In this document: positions 17,293-26,089 of the stretch, piece by piece
Numbering within the stretch: the first letter of the stretch is position 1
Layout: the number at the start of each line of letters is the position of its first letter
NCBI GenBank assembly: GCA_016714015.1
Contig: JADJNZ010000006.1
Location: 372,001 to 436,000, forward strand
Length of the DNA: 64,000 bases
Origin: Gemmatimonadota bacterium
GTDB taxonomy: Bacteria; Gemmatimonadota; Gemmatimonadetes; Gemmatimonadales; Gemmatimonadaceae
Direction: 5' to 3'
Made by a program: the position numbers and the translations under genes
Notes under the pieces: model-generated
Databases searched by the model: none
Seen by the model: only the letters and a program-made list of their open reading frames with translations
Told to the model about the DNA's origin: nothing

Positions 17293-17852
17293 TCACTCGG
17301 GAACGGGCGCGTTCCGCGCTCGTATCGGCAGTCGCGGTGGCGGTGATGCTCGCGACGTTCCGCCCCTCCGCGCTCGACGCGCAGGGGCCGACCTTGGATG
17401 GCGTCCGCTCCGGCGTCAGTCGAGTCCGCATCGAGCGCGCTGCCGGTCTCCCGGAACGGGACACGGACGGAGAGGGCGCGTTGGCGATCAGCGCTCGGCT
17501 CGGCGCCGGCACGGCCGGCGCGATCATCGGCGCATTCGTCGGTGCGGCGGTGTTCGCCAAGCTCATCCCGGACATGCCCTGTGGTGACGACCCCGGACTC
17601 TGCGAAGCGCTCATCGGATACGCCGTCGGCGGGGCGGTCGGAGCGGCGATCGGGACCGCGACACCGGTGGGCACCAGTCCGTGCCCGCGCGACAAGCGCT
17701 TTCGCTACGCCCTCGTGGGCGCGACCGCCGGAGTCGTCGTCGGTCTCGGCGCCGGCTCCATGAACATGCTCATCTTCTCACCGCTCGTCTCGGTCGTCGG
17801 CGCGACCGCGGCGATCACGACCTGCCGGACGGCGCGCCCACCCACACCGTAG
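17289..17852 (+). CDS. Hypothetical glycine-rich membrane protein
   Basis: A 187-residue protein I cannot identify. It starts with a GTG that overlaps the symporter stop (GTGA) and has AGGAGG about seven bases upstream. An N-terminal signal or anchor (ending SALDAQ) is followed by two Gly/Ala-rich hydrophobic segments (AGTAGAIIGAFVGAAVFA and IGYAVGGAVGAAIGTAT) and a third near the C-terminus, like glycine-zipper membrane proteins. Four cysteines (MPCGDDPGLC, SPCPRDK, ITTCRT) may form disulphides on the outer side. Coupling with the symporter suggests a linked role, but nothing more can be said. Confidence 0.7.
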   Translation: MITRERARSALVSAVAVAVMLATFRPSALDAQGPTLDGVRSGVSRVRIERAAGLPERDTDGEGALAISARLGAGTAGAIIGAFVGAAVFAKLIPDMPCGDDPGLCEALIGYAVGGAVGAAIGTATPVGTSPCPRDKRFRYALVGATAGVVVGLGAGSMNMLIFSPLVSVVGATAAITTCRTARPPTP

Positions 17853-17875
17853 GCGCGCCACCCCGGCCGAACGCG

Positions 17876-19825
17876 CTACGCCGCCTCCGACCGACGCAGC
17901 ATCCACCCGTACAGCCAGATGATGGCGCCCGCGAATCCCGCGATGCCCAACCAGGGCGCCAGCGCGAAGTCGTGCCCGACGAGTGCGATCGGTGCGTCGC
18001 TCGAGAAGGCGACGATGAGTCCGGCGTTCAGCACGCCCCACAGACTCTCGCCGACGATGAGCCCCGACGCGACGAGCGTCCCGAGGCGCTCCGCGCGCGC
18101 CGGATCGCGCACCGTCCGCGTCCGCCCCTCGTACCAGCGCGAGACGAGCGCGCCGACCACCACCGCGAACGTCGCCGACATCGGCAGATAGATGCCGAGC
18201 CCCACCGCGAGCGGCGGGATGCGCAACGCCTTCATCGCGCCCAGCAGCGCGTCGAGCAGGATGAGCCCCACGCCGAGCGCGGCGCCGATCCCGATCATGT
18301 CCCACTGCAGCGTCCCGCCGATCACGCCCTGCGCGAGGGCGGAGATGAGCGTGGCCTGTGGCGCCGGCAGCGGGTCGGGGGCGACGACGCCGATGTTCGC
18401 CGCACCGGCGAACCCGTACGCCTTCGCCAGGAGGTTGAGCACCGACGGGATCACCGCCGCGCCCGCCGCGACGCCGACGATGAGCGCGATCTGCTGCCGC
18501 ATCGGCGACGCGCCGACGAGCTGGCCCGTCTTCAGGTCCTGCAGGTTGTCGTTCGAGATCGTCGCGCAGGCGAAGACGATCGACGTCACGAAGAGCGAGA
18601 ACGCGACGAGCGCCGGCGCGGACTCCGGTGTGGCGGGCACGACCATCGCGACGAGCGTCGCGCAGGCGACGATGGAGAGGATCCCGACGCCCGAGATCGG
18701 CGAGTTGGAGGCGCCGATGAGGCCCGCCATGTACCCGCAGATCCCGGCGATGAGGAATCCGACGAGCAGCACGAACGGCGCCGCGACGAGCGTGAGCGAG
18801 AGCGCGCTCGAGGCGAGCACGGTCGAGCGGGCGAAGCTCCACGCGAGCCAGGCCGCGATCGCGATGCAGACGGCGGTGAGCGCGATGATCCACGGTGGCG
18901 AGATGTCCCGTTCGCGGTCGTCCACCGCGGCCGCGGCGCGCGACGGGGAGAGCGTCGCGACGAGGCCACCGAGCACCGGCTTGGCCAGACGAGCCAACGT
19001 ATAGATGGACGCCACCGCGATGGCGCCCGCCCCGATGAACCGCACCTGCGTGCGCCAGATCGTTCCGGTGTGCGCGGCGAGCTCGACGCCCTCCGCGATC
19101 GGCGTGATGGAGGTGAGCCACGGCACGGCGATGCCCCAGGCGATGACGAGGCCGCTGAGCATCGCGAGCCCGACCGAGATGCCGACGAGGTGTCCGGCGC
19201 CGAGCAGGGCGAGCGACCAGGCGAAGCTGTACCCGCTCGACGCGGTGGCGCCGACGTTGAAGTAGCCGGCGAGCTCGACGGCCGCGATGCGCGTCGCGCC
19301 GACCACCGCGAGGCCCGCCGATGCGACAGAGCCCATGACCACCGCCCGCAGCCCTTCCTTCGCCTCGCCCACATCGCTCCCCGCCTCGGCGCGCGCACCG
19401 GACCCGACCTTGAGCACCTCCGCCGCGGCGACGCCCTCGGGGTACGGCAGGTCCGAGTTGGTGACGAGTGCGCGGCGCAGGGGGATCGTGAAGAGCACGC
19501 CGAGCACGCCGCCGCTGAGGCAGATGAGGAACGACTCCCAGAAGGGGAAGCCGGTCCACCAGCCGACGATCACGAGGCCGGGCAGCACGAAGATGATCGC
19601 CGAGAGCGTCCCCGCCGCGGAGGCGACCGTCTGGACGATGTTGTTCTCGAGGATCGACGAGTCCTTCACCGCACTCAGGATGGCCATCGAGATGACGGCC
19701 GCCGGGATCGACGAGGCGAAGGTGAGGCCGACCTTGAGGCCGAGGTAGACGTTCGCCGCCGTGAAGACGAACGTGAGGAGGACCCCAAGCACGAGGCCGC
19801 GGATGGTGAGTTCCTTGGGTGCCAT
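17876..19825 (-). CDS. OPT-family oligopeptide transporter
   Basis: A 649-residue membrane protein of the OPT family, a proton-coupled importer of oligopeptides or metal chelates. It has some fourteen hydrophobic segments. Family marks include the first helix with TAANVYLGLKVGLTFASSIP, NNIVQTVASAAGTLSA and DLPYPEGVAAAEVLKVG, the last typical of the prokaryotic branch (TIGR00728/TIGR00733-like). FSSDAPIALVG and LYGWMLRRSE end the protein. I chose the ATG at 19825; a longer reading would overlap the divergent HAD gene. It stands alone and gives no context for its substrate. Confidence 0.92.
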   Translation of the reverse strand: MAPKELTIRGLVLGVLLTFVFTAANVYLGLKVGLTFASSIPAAVISMAILSAVKDSSILENNIVQTVASAAGTLSAIIFVLPGLVIVGWWTGFPFWESFLICLSGGVLGVLFTIPLRRALVTNSDLPYPEGVAAAEVLKVGSGARAEAGSDVGEAKEGLRAVVMGSVASAGLAVVGATRIAAVELAGYFNVGATASSGYSFAWSLALLGAGHLVGISVGLAMLSGLVIAWGIAVPWLTSITPIAEGVELAAHTGTIWRTQVRFIGAGAIAVASIYTLARLAKPVLGGLVATLSPSRAAAAVDDRERDISPPWIIALTAVCIAIAAWLAWSFARSTVLASSALSLTLVAAPFVLLVGFLIAGICGYMAGLIGASNSPISGVGILSIVACATLVAMVVPATPESAPALVAFSLFVTSIVFACATISNDNLQDLKTGQLVGASPMRQQIALIVGVAAGAAVIPSVLNLLAKAYGFAGAANIGVVAPDPLPAPQATLISALAQGVIGGTLQWDMIGIGAALGVGLILLDALLGAMKALRIPPLAVGLGIYLPMSATFAVVVGALVSRWYEGRTRTVRDPARAERLGTLVASGLIVGESLWGVLNAGLIVAFSSDAPIALVGHDFALAPWLGIAGFAGAIIWLYGWMLRRSEAA

Positions 19826-19892
19826 CGCGCTAAGGTACCGCCGGCGCCGCCCGCCCGCTGGTCCCTCCGACGGTGACCCGGTAGGTTCGGTG

Positions 19893-20561
19893 ATGCCTGA
19901 CGGGACCTCACGCCTCGCCCTCCTGTTCGACCTCGACGGGACCCTGATCGACTCCATCGGCCTCCTGGTCGCGTCGATGGAGCACGCCTACGCCGGCCGC
20001 CCGATCCAGCCGCCGCGCGACGAGTGGATCGCGATGATCGGCACGCCGCTCGATGCGGCCCTCCGGCGATGGGCGACCGACGACGCGGACGTCGAGGCGC
20101 TGCGGGAGCGCTACCGCGAGTTCCAGTTCGCCAACCACGACGCGATGACGACGGCGTATCCCGGGGTGATCGACACCATCCGGGCGCTGCGCGACGAGGG
20201 GCATGCGCTCGCGGTGGTGACGTCGAAGCTCTCGCGTGGCGCGCGGAAGTCGCTCGAGTACATCGGGATCGCCGACTGCTTCGACGTGGTGGTGGGGTTG
20301 GAGTCCACCGCGACGCACAAGCCGGGACCGGAGCCGGTGCTCTACGCGCTGGCGCAGCTCGGCGGGATCGCGCCCTCGCGCGCCCTCTTCGTGGGGGACT
20401 CGACGCACGACATGCACGCGGGCCGCGCCGCCGACGTGACGACCGCCGCGGCGACCTGGGGGCCGTTCAGCCGCGCGCAGCTCGCGACGGCGCACCCGGA
20501 CCATTGGCTCGAGCGCATCGAGGACGTGCGCGGCATCGTGACGCGACTGGCAATGATGTGA
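19893..20561 (+). CDS. HAD-superfamily hydrolase, phosphoglycolate-phosphatase-like
   Basis: A 222-residue HAD hydrolase of the PGP/PpaX group. The four motifs are visible: LFDLDGTLIDS (nucleophile Asp), VVTSK (motif II Thr), THKPGPEPV (motif III Lys) and FVGDSTHDMHAGRAA (motif IV acidic pair). The helical cap sits between motifs I and II. Likely substrates are 2-phosphoglycolate, pyrophosphate or a sugar phosphate. It is divergent from the OPT transporter (67 bases) and only 37 bases before the methylase gene, so it may share that transcript. Confidence 0.92.
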   Translation: MPDGTSRLALLFDLDGTLIDSIGLLVASMEHAYAGRPIQPPRDEWIAMIGTPLDAALRRWATDDADVEALRERYREFQFANHDAMTTAYPGVIDTIRALRDEGHALAVVTSKLSRGARKSLEYIGIADCFDVVVGLESTATHKPGPEPVLYALAQLGGIAPSRALFVGDSTHDMHAGRAADVTTAAATWGPFSRAQLATAHPDHWLERIEDVRGIVTRLAMM

Positions 20562-20598
20562 TGCGCCTGCCGCGCGCGATGGGTGACACCATCCGCGC

Positions 20599-22851
20599 GT
20601 GCTCACCACTCGTGATGCCGCGCGCCTGCTCGCCGCGGCCGGCCATGGGGCGCCGCTCGCCTCGCTGACCACGCCGCTCGGCTTCGCCGAGCCGCTCCCG
20701 CTCCCGGCGCGCGAACTCGCGCGCTTCGGCCTCGCCGACGACCGTCCGCGCATCAGGGTCGCGGGAGGGCGCGGATCGCTCCGCGCCCTGCTGCTCGACT
20801 GGGACGAGGGCCCGCCACTCCGCGAGCGGGTCGTCCCGATCGCGCGGCGGCTCGCGCACGAGACGCCGGGACTGCACTGGCTCGTCGTCGCGCGTCAGGC
20901 GGCACGCCGCGAGCTGCTCATCGCCGCGCCGTCCCCCGAGGCGCGCGGCGCGCTCGCGGCGCTGGTCGTCGAAGCCGCCCACCTGCGCGAGTCCGACGCC
21001 GAGACGTTCGCGGTCCTCGCGTCGGCGCACGACGGGGGGCACGAACCGTTGCAGCATCTGCGCTGGCGCGAGCTGCTCGGCCGCGACGCGCTCTCGCGGC
21101 GATTCTATCGCGACCTCGAGGCGGCGGTCGCGACCCTCGCCCGCACCGCCCGCGGCCGTGCCGACGCCGCCGACCGCCGCGCGATCGCGCTGCTCACCAC
21201 CTCGCGACTGCTCTTCCTCGCGTTCCTCGAGGCGAAGGGATGGCTCGACCGCGATCGCGCCTTCCTGCGACACCAGGTCGAGCGACTCGCGCCGGCCGGA
21301 CCGCTGCACGCGACCCTGCTCGAGCCGCTCTGCTTCGGCACCTTGAACACGCCGGTCGCACGCCGGGCGCGCGCCGCGGTCGCCTTCGGCCGAGTGCCGT
21401 TCCTCAACGGCGGCCTCTTCCAGCGGAGCGCCGTCGAGACGCGCGCCCGCGCGCTCCGCCTCGAGGACGCGGCGGTCGCGGCGGTCGTGTGCGACCTGCT
21501 CCCGCGCTACCGGCTCACGGCGCGCGAGACCTCCCGCGACCTCTCCGACGCCGCCGTCGATCCCGAGATGCTCGGCCGCGCCTTCGAGTCGCTGATGGGG
21601 GCCGAGGCACGCCGCGCGCACGGCGCGTTCTACACGCCACCTCCGCTCATCGCCCGGCTCACCGGCGGGGCGCTCGCCGCGCTCGCGCGGCACGGCGACG
21701 ACCGGGACCTCGCGTCGTTGCGCGTGATGGACCCGGCCTGCGGGTCGGGGGCCTTCCTCGTGCACGCGCTCGAGACGATCGCGGCGCTTCGCCAGGCCCG
21801 CGGCGACGCGCGCCTCGTGAGCGTGGTGCGGCGCGAGGTCCTGACCCGCAGCATCTTCGGCGTCGACCTCGATCCGATGGCGGTCTGGCTCTGCCAGCTG
21901 CGGCTCTGGCTCTCGGTGGTGGTCGAGGACGACCGCGAGGACCCGATGCGGTTGCCGCCGCTCCCCAACCTCGATCGCAACATCCGGCAGGGCGATGCCC
22001 TCGCCGGACACGCCTTCGACGACGCGCGCCTCCCCGACGGCGCCGAGCTCGCGCCGCTGCGCCTGCGGTATGCGCGCGCGAGCGGCGCGCGCAAACGGAC
22101 GCTCGCGCGCGCGCTCGACCGCCGCGAACGCGCGCGGGCGATCGCCGCGGCCGCCCAGCGCATCGCGCGCTGCACGGCCGAGCGCCGCGAACTGTTGCTC
22201 GCGGTCCGCTCGCCGGACCTCTTCCGCGCGCGGCGCGCGCCCGACGCGGCCGCCCGGCGCGCACTCGATGAGGTGCGCGAGCGCCTGCGCGCCGCCCGCG
22301 CGGAGCTGCGTCGCCTGCGCGACGGCGGCGCCCTCCCCTTCTCGTTCGCGACGCACTTCCCCGAGATCGCGGCCGCCGGTGGTGTCGACGTCGTCCTCGG
22401 CAACCCGCCCTGGGTGCGCCCGCATGCGCTGCCCGCTGCCCTCCGCGAGTCATTGCGCGAGCGATTCGTGACGGCGCGCCACGCCGCGTGGGAGTCCGGC
22501 GCCGACGCCGCCGGTGCCGGTCGTGGCTTCGCGTCGCAGGTCGACCTCGCCGCCCTGTTCACCGAGCGCGCGGTGCAACTCGTGCGCCCCGGCGGCGTGC
22601 TCGCGCTCCTCCTCCCCTCGAAGCTCTGGAGCGCGCTCGCCGGCGGGGGCGTCCGCGACCTCCTCGCCCGGAGAACGCACCTGCTCGCGGTGGACGACTG
22701 GGGCGACCTGGCCTCGGGGTTCGACGCAGTCGTGTATCCGTCGTCGATCATCGCCCGCCGCCCCGCGATCGCGTCCGCCACCACCGCGGGTGCGGACGCG
22801 AGAGCGCGAGTGCCGATGGCCCCGCTGAGGCACAGGCGAGCGTGCGCCTGA
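20599..22851 (+). CDS. Eco57I-type adenine DNA methylase, N-terminal and catalytic part (interrupted by frameshift)
   Basis: A 750-codon frame with the core of an N6-adenine DNA methylase of the Eco57I/PglX/DrmMI kind (COG1002 type). Residues 1-200 carry no motif I can name; the RLLFLAFLEAKGWLD stretch typical of these enzymes lies at about 205-220. Motif I is MDPACGSGAFL and the catalytic motif IV is GNPPWVRP. The frame runs out shortly after SKLWSALAGGG. With one extra C in the run at 22820-22823, the reading would continue MAPAEAQASVRLTL into the downstream frame, making a single protein of about 1056 residues. I saw no PD-(D/E)xK nuclease motif. Confidence 0.85.
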   Translation: MLTTRDAARLLAAAGHGAPLASLTTPLGFAEPLPLPARELARFGLADDRPRIRVAGGRGSLRALLLDWDEGPPLRERVVPIARRLAHETPGLHWLVVARQAARRELLIAAPSPEARGALAALVVEAAHLRESDAETFAVLASAHDGGHEPLQHLRWRELLGRDALSRRFYRDLEAAVATLARTARGRADAADRRAIALLTTSRLLFLAFLEAKGWLDRDRAFLRHQVERLAPAGPLHATLLEPLCFGTLNTPVARRARAAVAFGRVPFLNGGLFQRSAVETRARALRLEDAAVAAVVCDLLPRYRLTARETSRDLSDAAVDPEMLGRAFESLMGAEARRAHGAFYTPPPLIARLTGGALAALARHGDDRDLASLRVMDPACGSGAFLVHALETIAALRQARGDARLVSVVRREVLTRSIFGVDLDPMAVWLCQLRLWLSVVVEDDREDPMRLPPLPNLDRNIRQGDALAGHAFDDARLPDGAELAPLRLRYARASGARKRTLARALDRRERARAIAAAAQRIARCTAERRELLLAVRSPDLFRARRAPDAAARRALDEVRERLRAARAELRRLRDGGALPFSFATHFPEIAAAGGVDVVLGNPPWVRPHALPAALRESLRERFVTARHAAWESGADAAGAGRGFASQVDLAALFTERAVQLVRPGGVLALLLPSKLWSALAGGGVRDLLARRTHLLAVDDWGDLASGFDAVVYPSSIIARRPAIASATTAGADARARVPMAPLRHRRACA

Positions 22852-23768
22852 CGCTGCACCGGGAGCGCTCGGCCCGCGCGTTCGTGCTCGACCGTTCCGC
22901 ACTCTCGCTGGACGGGACCCCGGGCGCGCCTTGGCTCCTCCTGCCTCCGGAGGTCCGTGACGCGTTCGCCGTGTTCGAACGGGCGGGGATCCCGCTCGCC
23001 GCGAGCGCCTTCGGACGACCGATGCTCGGGGTGAAGAGCGGCTGCAACGACGCATTCCTCGTCGAGACCGGCGCGGGAGACGGCGCGACCGTGCCCGTGC
23101 GCAGCGGCGAGACCGTCGGCGAGATCGAGCGCGCGTTGCTCCGTCCCCTCGCGCGCGGCGAGCACGTGCGCCCGTGGGCCCTCGCGGCCGGCGCGGCGAC
23201 GCAGGCGATCGTCTGGACGCATGAGCCGCACGGCGCCGCACGCGCGGTGCTGCCGCCGCACGCGACGGCCTGGATGCTACGCTGGCGGCGTCGGCTCGAA
23301 ACGCGCACCGACGGACGCGGCGGGCACTGGTGGGCCCTCTTCCGCACCGAAGCCGCCCGCGACGATCGTCCGCGCGTGGTATGGGGCGACATCGGTCGCG
23401 CGCCGCGCGCCCTCGTGCTGCCGGCCGGCGACCGCACGGTCCCGCTCAACACCTGCTACGTGGTGCGCGCCCCGAGCGACGAGGACGCGCATGCGCTCGC
23501 CGCGCTGCTCAACTCGCGACTCGTCGCCGCCTGGCTCTGCGCCGTCGCCGAGCCGGCGCGCGGCGGCTTCCATCGGTTCCTCGGGTGGACCTGCGCGCGC
23601 CTGCCGGTGCCGCGCGACTGGGCCCGCGCTCGCGCGCGCCTCGCGCCACTCGGCCGCGCCGGTGCGGCCGGCGTCCCCCCCGACGAGGACACGCTCGATC
23701 GCGAGGTCGCGACCGCGTACGGCGTGGACCCCGTCGCGATGGCGCCGCTGCTCGCATGGCACGACTAG
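22842..23768 (+). CDS. Eco57I-type DNA methylase, target-recognition part (continuation after frameshift)
   Basis: This is the C-terminal ~309 residues of the methylase that starts at 20599. It contains LGVKSGCNDAFLVE and ends with LNSRLVAAWLCAVAEPARGGFHRFLGW, a pattern found in the C-terminal, TaqI-like target-recognition domain of Type IIG/PglX-like methylases. The GTG at 22842 is the first possible start in this frame, but it has no ribosome site. The true start is almost certainly at 20599, with a one-base loss at 22820-22823 between. Its last 13 bases overlap the helicase start. Confidence 0.8.
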   Translation: MRLTLHRERSARAFVLDRSALSLDGTPGAPWLLLPPEVRDAFAVFERAGIPLAASAFGRPMLGVKSGCNDAFLVETGAGDGATVPVRSGETVGEIERALLRPLARGEHVRPWALAAGAATQAIVWTHEPHGAARAVLPPHATAWMLRWRRRLETRTDGRGGHWWALFRTEAARDDRPRVVWGDIGRAPRALVLPAGDRTVPLNTCYVVRAPSDEDAHALAALLNSRLVAAWLCAVAEPARGGFHRFLGWTCARLPVPRDWARARARLAPLGRAGAAGVPPDEDTLDREVATAYGVDPVAMAPLLAWHD

Positions 23769-26089
23769 GCCGCGCCGACGAGGTGCGCGCGCGGATGGCG
23801 TCGCTCCTGCTGCCGGAAGCGGCGGCGACGCCGGTGCGCATCGGCGCGTTCACGCTCCGCCCGGCTCAGGTGCGTGCGCTCGCACCGGTGCTCGATGCCG
23901 TGCGTCGATACGGTGGCGTGCTCATCGCGGATCCGCCGGGCACGGGCAAGACGGTGCTCGCCCTCGCGGCCGCCGCCGCGCTGCGACACGCATCGGAAGC
24001 GCCCGCGCGTGACGAGGTGCTCGTCCTCGCGCCCGCGGCACTCCGCGCGCAGTGGCTCGACGCGGCCCATCGCGCGGAGCTGCCGATCGCATTCAAGAGT
24101 CTGGAGTCGCTCAGCCGTGGCCGGCGCCCTCCCACCGCCCGCACCGTGATCGTGGACGAGGCGCACCACGCGCGCACGCCCGGCACCGCGCGCTACGCGC
24201 GGCTCGCCGAGTGCTGCGTCGGGTCGCAGGTCCTGCTGCTCTCCGCGACGCCGGTGGTGAATCGTGCCGCCGATCGCGATGCCATGCTCGCGCTCTTCCT
24301 CGGGGCGCGCGCCTCGTCGCTGACGGCGAGCGAGCAGGCGCGCTGCATCATCCGCTCCGCGGCGAGGGGCGCGGACGCCCACCTGCCGGCGGTGCATCGC
24401 GTCGGTGTGCTCGGCGTCGCCCACGACGTGCCCGGGCTCGATGCGATGCTCGCCGCGCTCCCGCCGCCGCTCCCGGTCGTCGAGGGCACGCGCGCGACCG
24501 CGCTCGTGCGGATCTCGCTCGCACTCGCCTGGCGATCGAGCCTCGCCGCGCTCGACGCCGCCCTCGTCAGGCGCCTCCAGCGAGGCGCGGTGATGCACGA
24601 CCTGCTCGAGAGCGGGCGACTCCCCTCCCGTGCGATGCTCCGGCATTGGACGCTGCACGACGGCGCGACCCAGCTCGCCATGAGCGCACTGCTCGACGCG
24701 CCGGGCGCCGCGCAGGAGCACAGGGCCGATGCGGCGGCCGCGTGCGGCGCGATGCGTTCAGCGCTCGACGTGCACCTCGCGGCGGTCGTCGCGCTGCGCG
24801 ACCGCATCCGCCCGCACCGGGACGCGGACGCGGCGGCGCGCGCGGCGGTGATCCGAGCCCTCGCGCACTCGCATCCGGAGCGCCGGATCGTCGTCTTCGC
24901 GCGGCATGCGCGCACCGTGCACGCTCTCTACTCGGCCCTGCGCGAGGGGCCGGGCGTGGTCGCCCTCGTGGGCGCGCGCGTGTGGGCGGCGGCGGGGCGC
25001 TGGTCGCGCGACGACGTGCTGCGCGCGATCGGACCGCGGGCGCGACCGCTCCGACCGGACGATCCGCGCGCGATCCGCATCCTCCTCGCGACCGATGTCG
25101 TCGCGGAGGGTGTGGAGATGCAGGGCGTGGGCATCGTCGTGCACGCCGATCTCCCGTGGACGCCGGCACGACTCGAGCAACGCCTGGGTCGCGTGGTGCG
25201 CGCGGGCTCGGCCCTGCGCGAGGTCCTCGAGGCGCATCTCCCGGCCCCGCGCGGCGCGCGACGCGCCCTCCGCCTCGGCGCGCGCTTGCTGCGCAAGTCG
25301 GTGGCGCGCGGCGTTGCCGTGCAGGAGGCCCGCGCGCAGGCGGCCATCGATGCGCGGCTCGCTCGCTGGCACGCCGCGACCGTCGCCGCATCCGCCGCAT
25401 CCGCCGCATCCGCCGCATCCGAGGTATCCGCCTCGCCGGCGTGCGCCGCCGCCGTGCACGCTCGAGTCGAAGGCTTCCTCGCCGTCGTCGGGGATCCGCC
25501 GCAAGGGATCGTCGGCATGAGGGTCGAGGGACGATGGCGCGTCTCCTCGGCGCCGCGATCCGTCGCGAGGATCATGCGCCACGCCGAGGGGGCGGAGCTC
25601 GCGCGTCCCGCGCAGGAATTCGCGCGGTGCGCGCGCCGGATCGCGCACGCACTCCGCCGTCGGAAGGCGCGTGCGCTCGTCGCGGCGACGAGTGCGCTCG
25701 ACGGCGGCGACGCGAGCCCCGGCCGTGCGCGGTCGGTCGACGCGTCGATGCGCGCGGGGACCTCATCGCGTCGACGGCTCGCGCGGATCCGCGCGCGACT
25801 CGCGCGCCTGCTCGCCCAAGCCCCCGCGCTCGCGCGCGCCGGGATCGCCACAGGACAGGCGCGCCTGCTCGCGCGCCTCGCCGGACCGCTCGAGATCGCG
25901 CGCGAACGGCAGCTCGACGCGCTGCTCCACGCGGACCTCGACGATGCCACCTTCGCGCGCCGGCTCGGTGCCGCGCTCGCGGACGACAGGCCCACGAACG
26001 ACGAGAGGCGGCCGGGAGCACCCGGCCGCCTCCACGCGCTGCTCCTGCTCAGCCCCGGTTCGCCGAGTCCGCCGACGACCGCTCCGTGA
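23756..26089 (+). CDS. SNF2/DEAH-type helicase paired with the methylase
   Basis: A 777-residue superfamily 2 helicase. Visible motifs: Walker A ADPPGTGKT (about 58-66), DEAH box VIVDEAHHAR (134-137), motif III LLSATP (163-165), the second RecA domain from RIVVFARHARTVHALYSAL, motif V ATDVVAEGVEMQGVG and motif VI LEQRLGRVVRAG. A short Ala/Ser repeat follows at about residue 545, then a very Arg/Ala/Leu-rich tail. No nuclease domain is seen. The ATG at 23756 lies 13 bases inside the methylase, so the two are co-translated. The order and families recall drmMI-drmD of DISARM, but drmA, drmB and drmC are absent. The last ~30 codons run through a terminator hairpin. Confidence 0.85.
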   Translation: MARLGRADEVRARMASLLLPEAAATPVRIGAFTLRPAQVRALAPVLDAVRRYGGVLIADPPGTGKTVLALAAAAALRHASEAPARDEVLVLAPAALRAQWLDAAHRAELPIAFKSLESLSRGRRPPTARTVIVDEAHHARTPGTARYARLAECCVGSQVLLLSATPVVNRAADRDAMLALFLGARASSLTASEQARCIIRSAARGADAHLPAVHRVGVLGVAHDVPGLDAMLAALPPPLPVVEGTRATALVRISLALAWRSSLAALDAALVRRLQRGAVMHDLLESGRLPSRAMLRHWTLHDGATQLAMSALLDAPGAAQEHRADAAAACGAMRSALDVHLAAVVALRDRIRPHRDADAAARAAVIRALAHSHPERRIVVFARHARTVHALYSALREGPGVVALVGARVWAAAGRWSRDDVLRAIGPRARPLRPDDPRAIRILLATDVVAEGVEMQGVGIVVHADLPWTPARLEQRLGRVVRAGSALREVLEAHLPAPRGARRALRLGARLLRKSVARGVAVQEARAQAAIDARLARWHAATVAASAASAASAASEVSASPACAAAVHARVEGFLAVVGDPPQGIVGMRVEGRWRVSSAPRSVARIMRHAEGAELARPAQEFARCARRIAHALRRRKARALVAATSALDGGDASPGRARSVDASMRAGTSSRRRLARIRARLARLLAQAPALARAGIATGQARLLARLAGPLEIARERQLDALLHADLDDATFARRLGAALADDRPTNDERRPGAPGRLHALLLLSPGSPSPPTTAP
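25388..25432 (+). repeat. 9-bp tandem repeat (five copies) in the helicase gene
   Basis: The unit GCATCCGCC occurs three times exactly, followed by two copies with changes. It encodes an Ala-Ser-Ala stretch after the helicase core, probably a flexible linker to the Arg-rich tail. The copies suggest slippage. Confidence 0.9.
26005..26032. terminator. Hairpin terminator inside the 3' end of the helicase gene
   Basis: A perfect 12-bp stem (GAGGCGGCCGGG / CCCGGCCGCCTC) with the loop AGCA. It lies 17-44 bases past the stop of the minus-strand gene (26049) and within the last ~30 codons of the helicase. The location suits the minus-strand gene best and could also stop the helicase transcript. No T tract. 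Confidence 0.7.
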
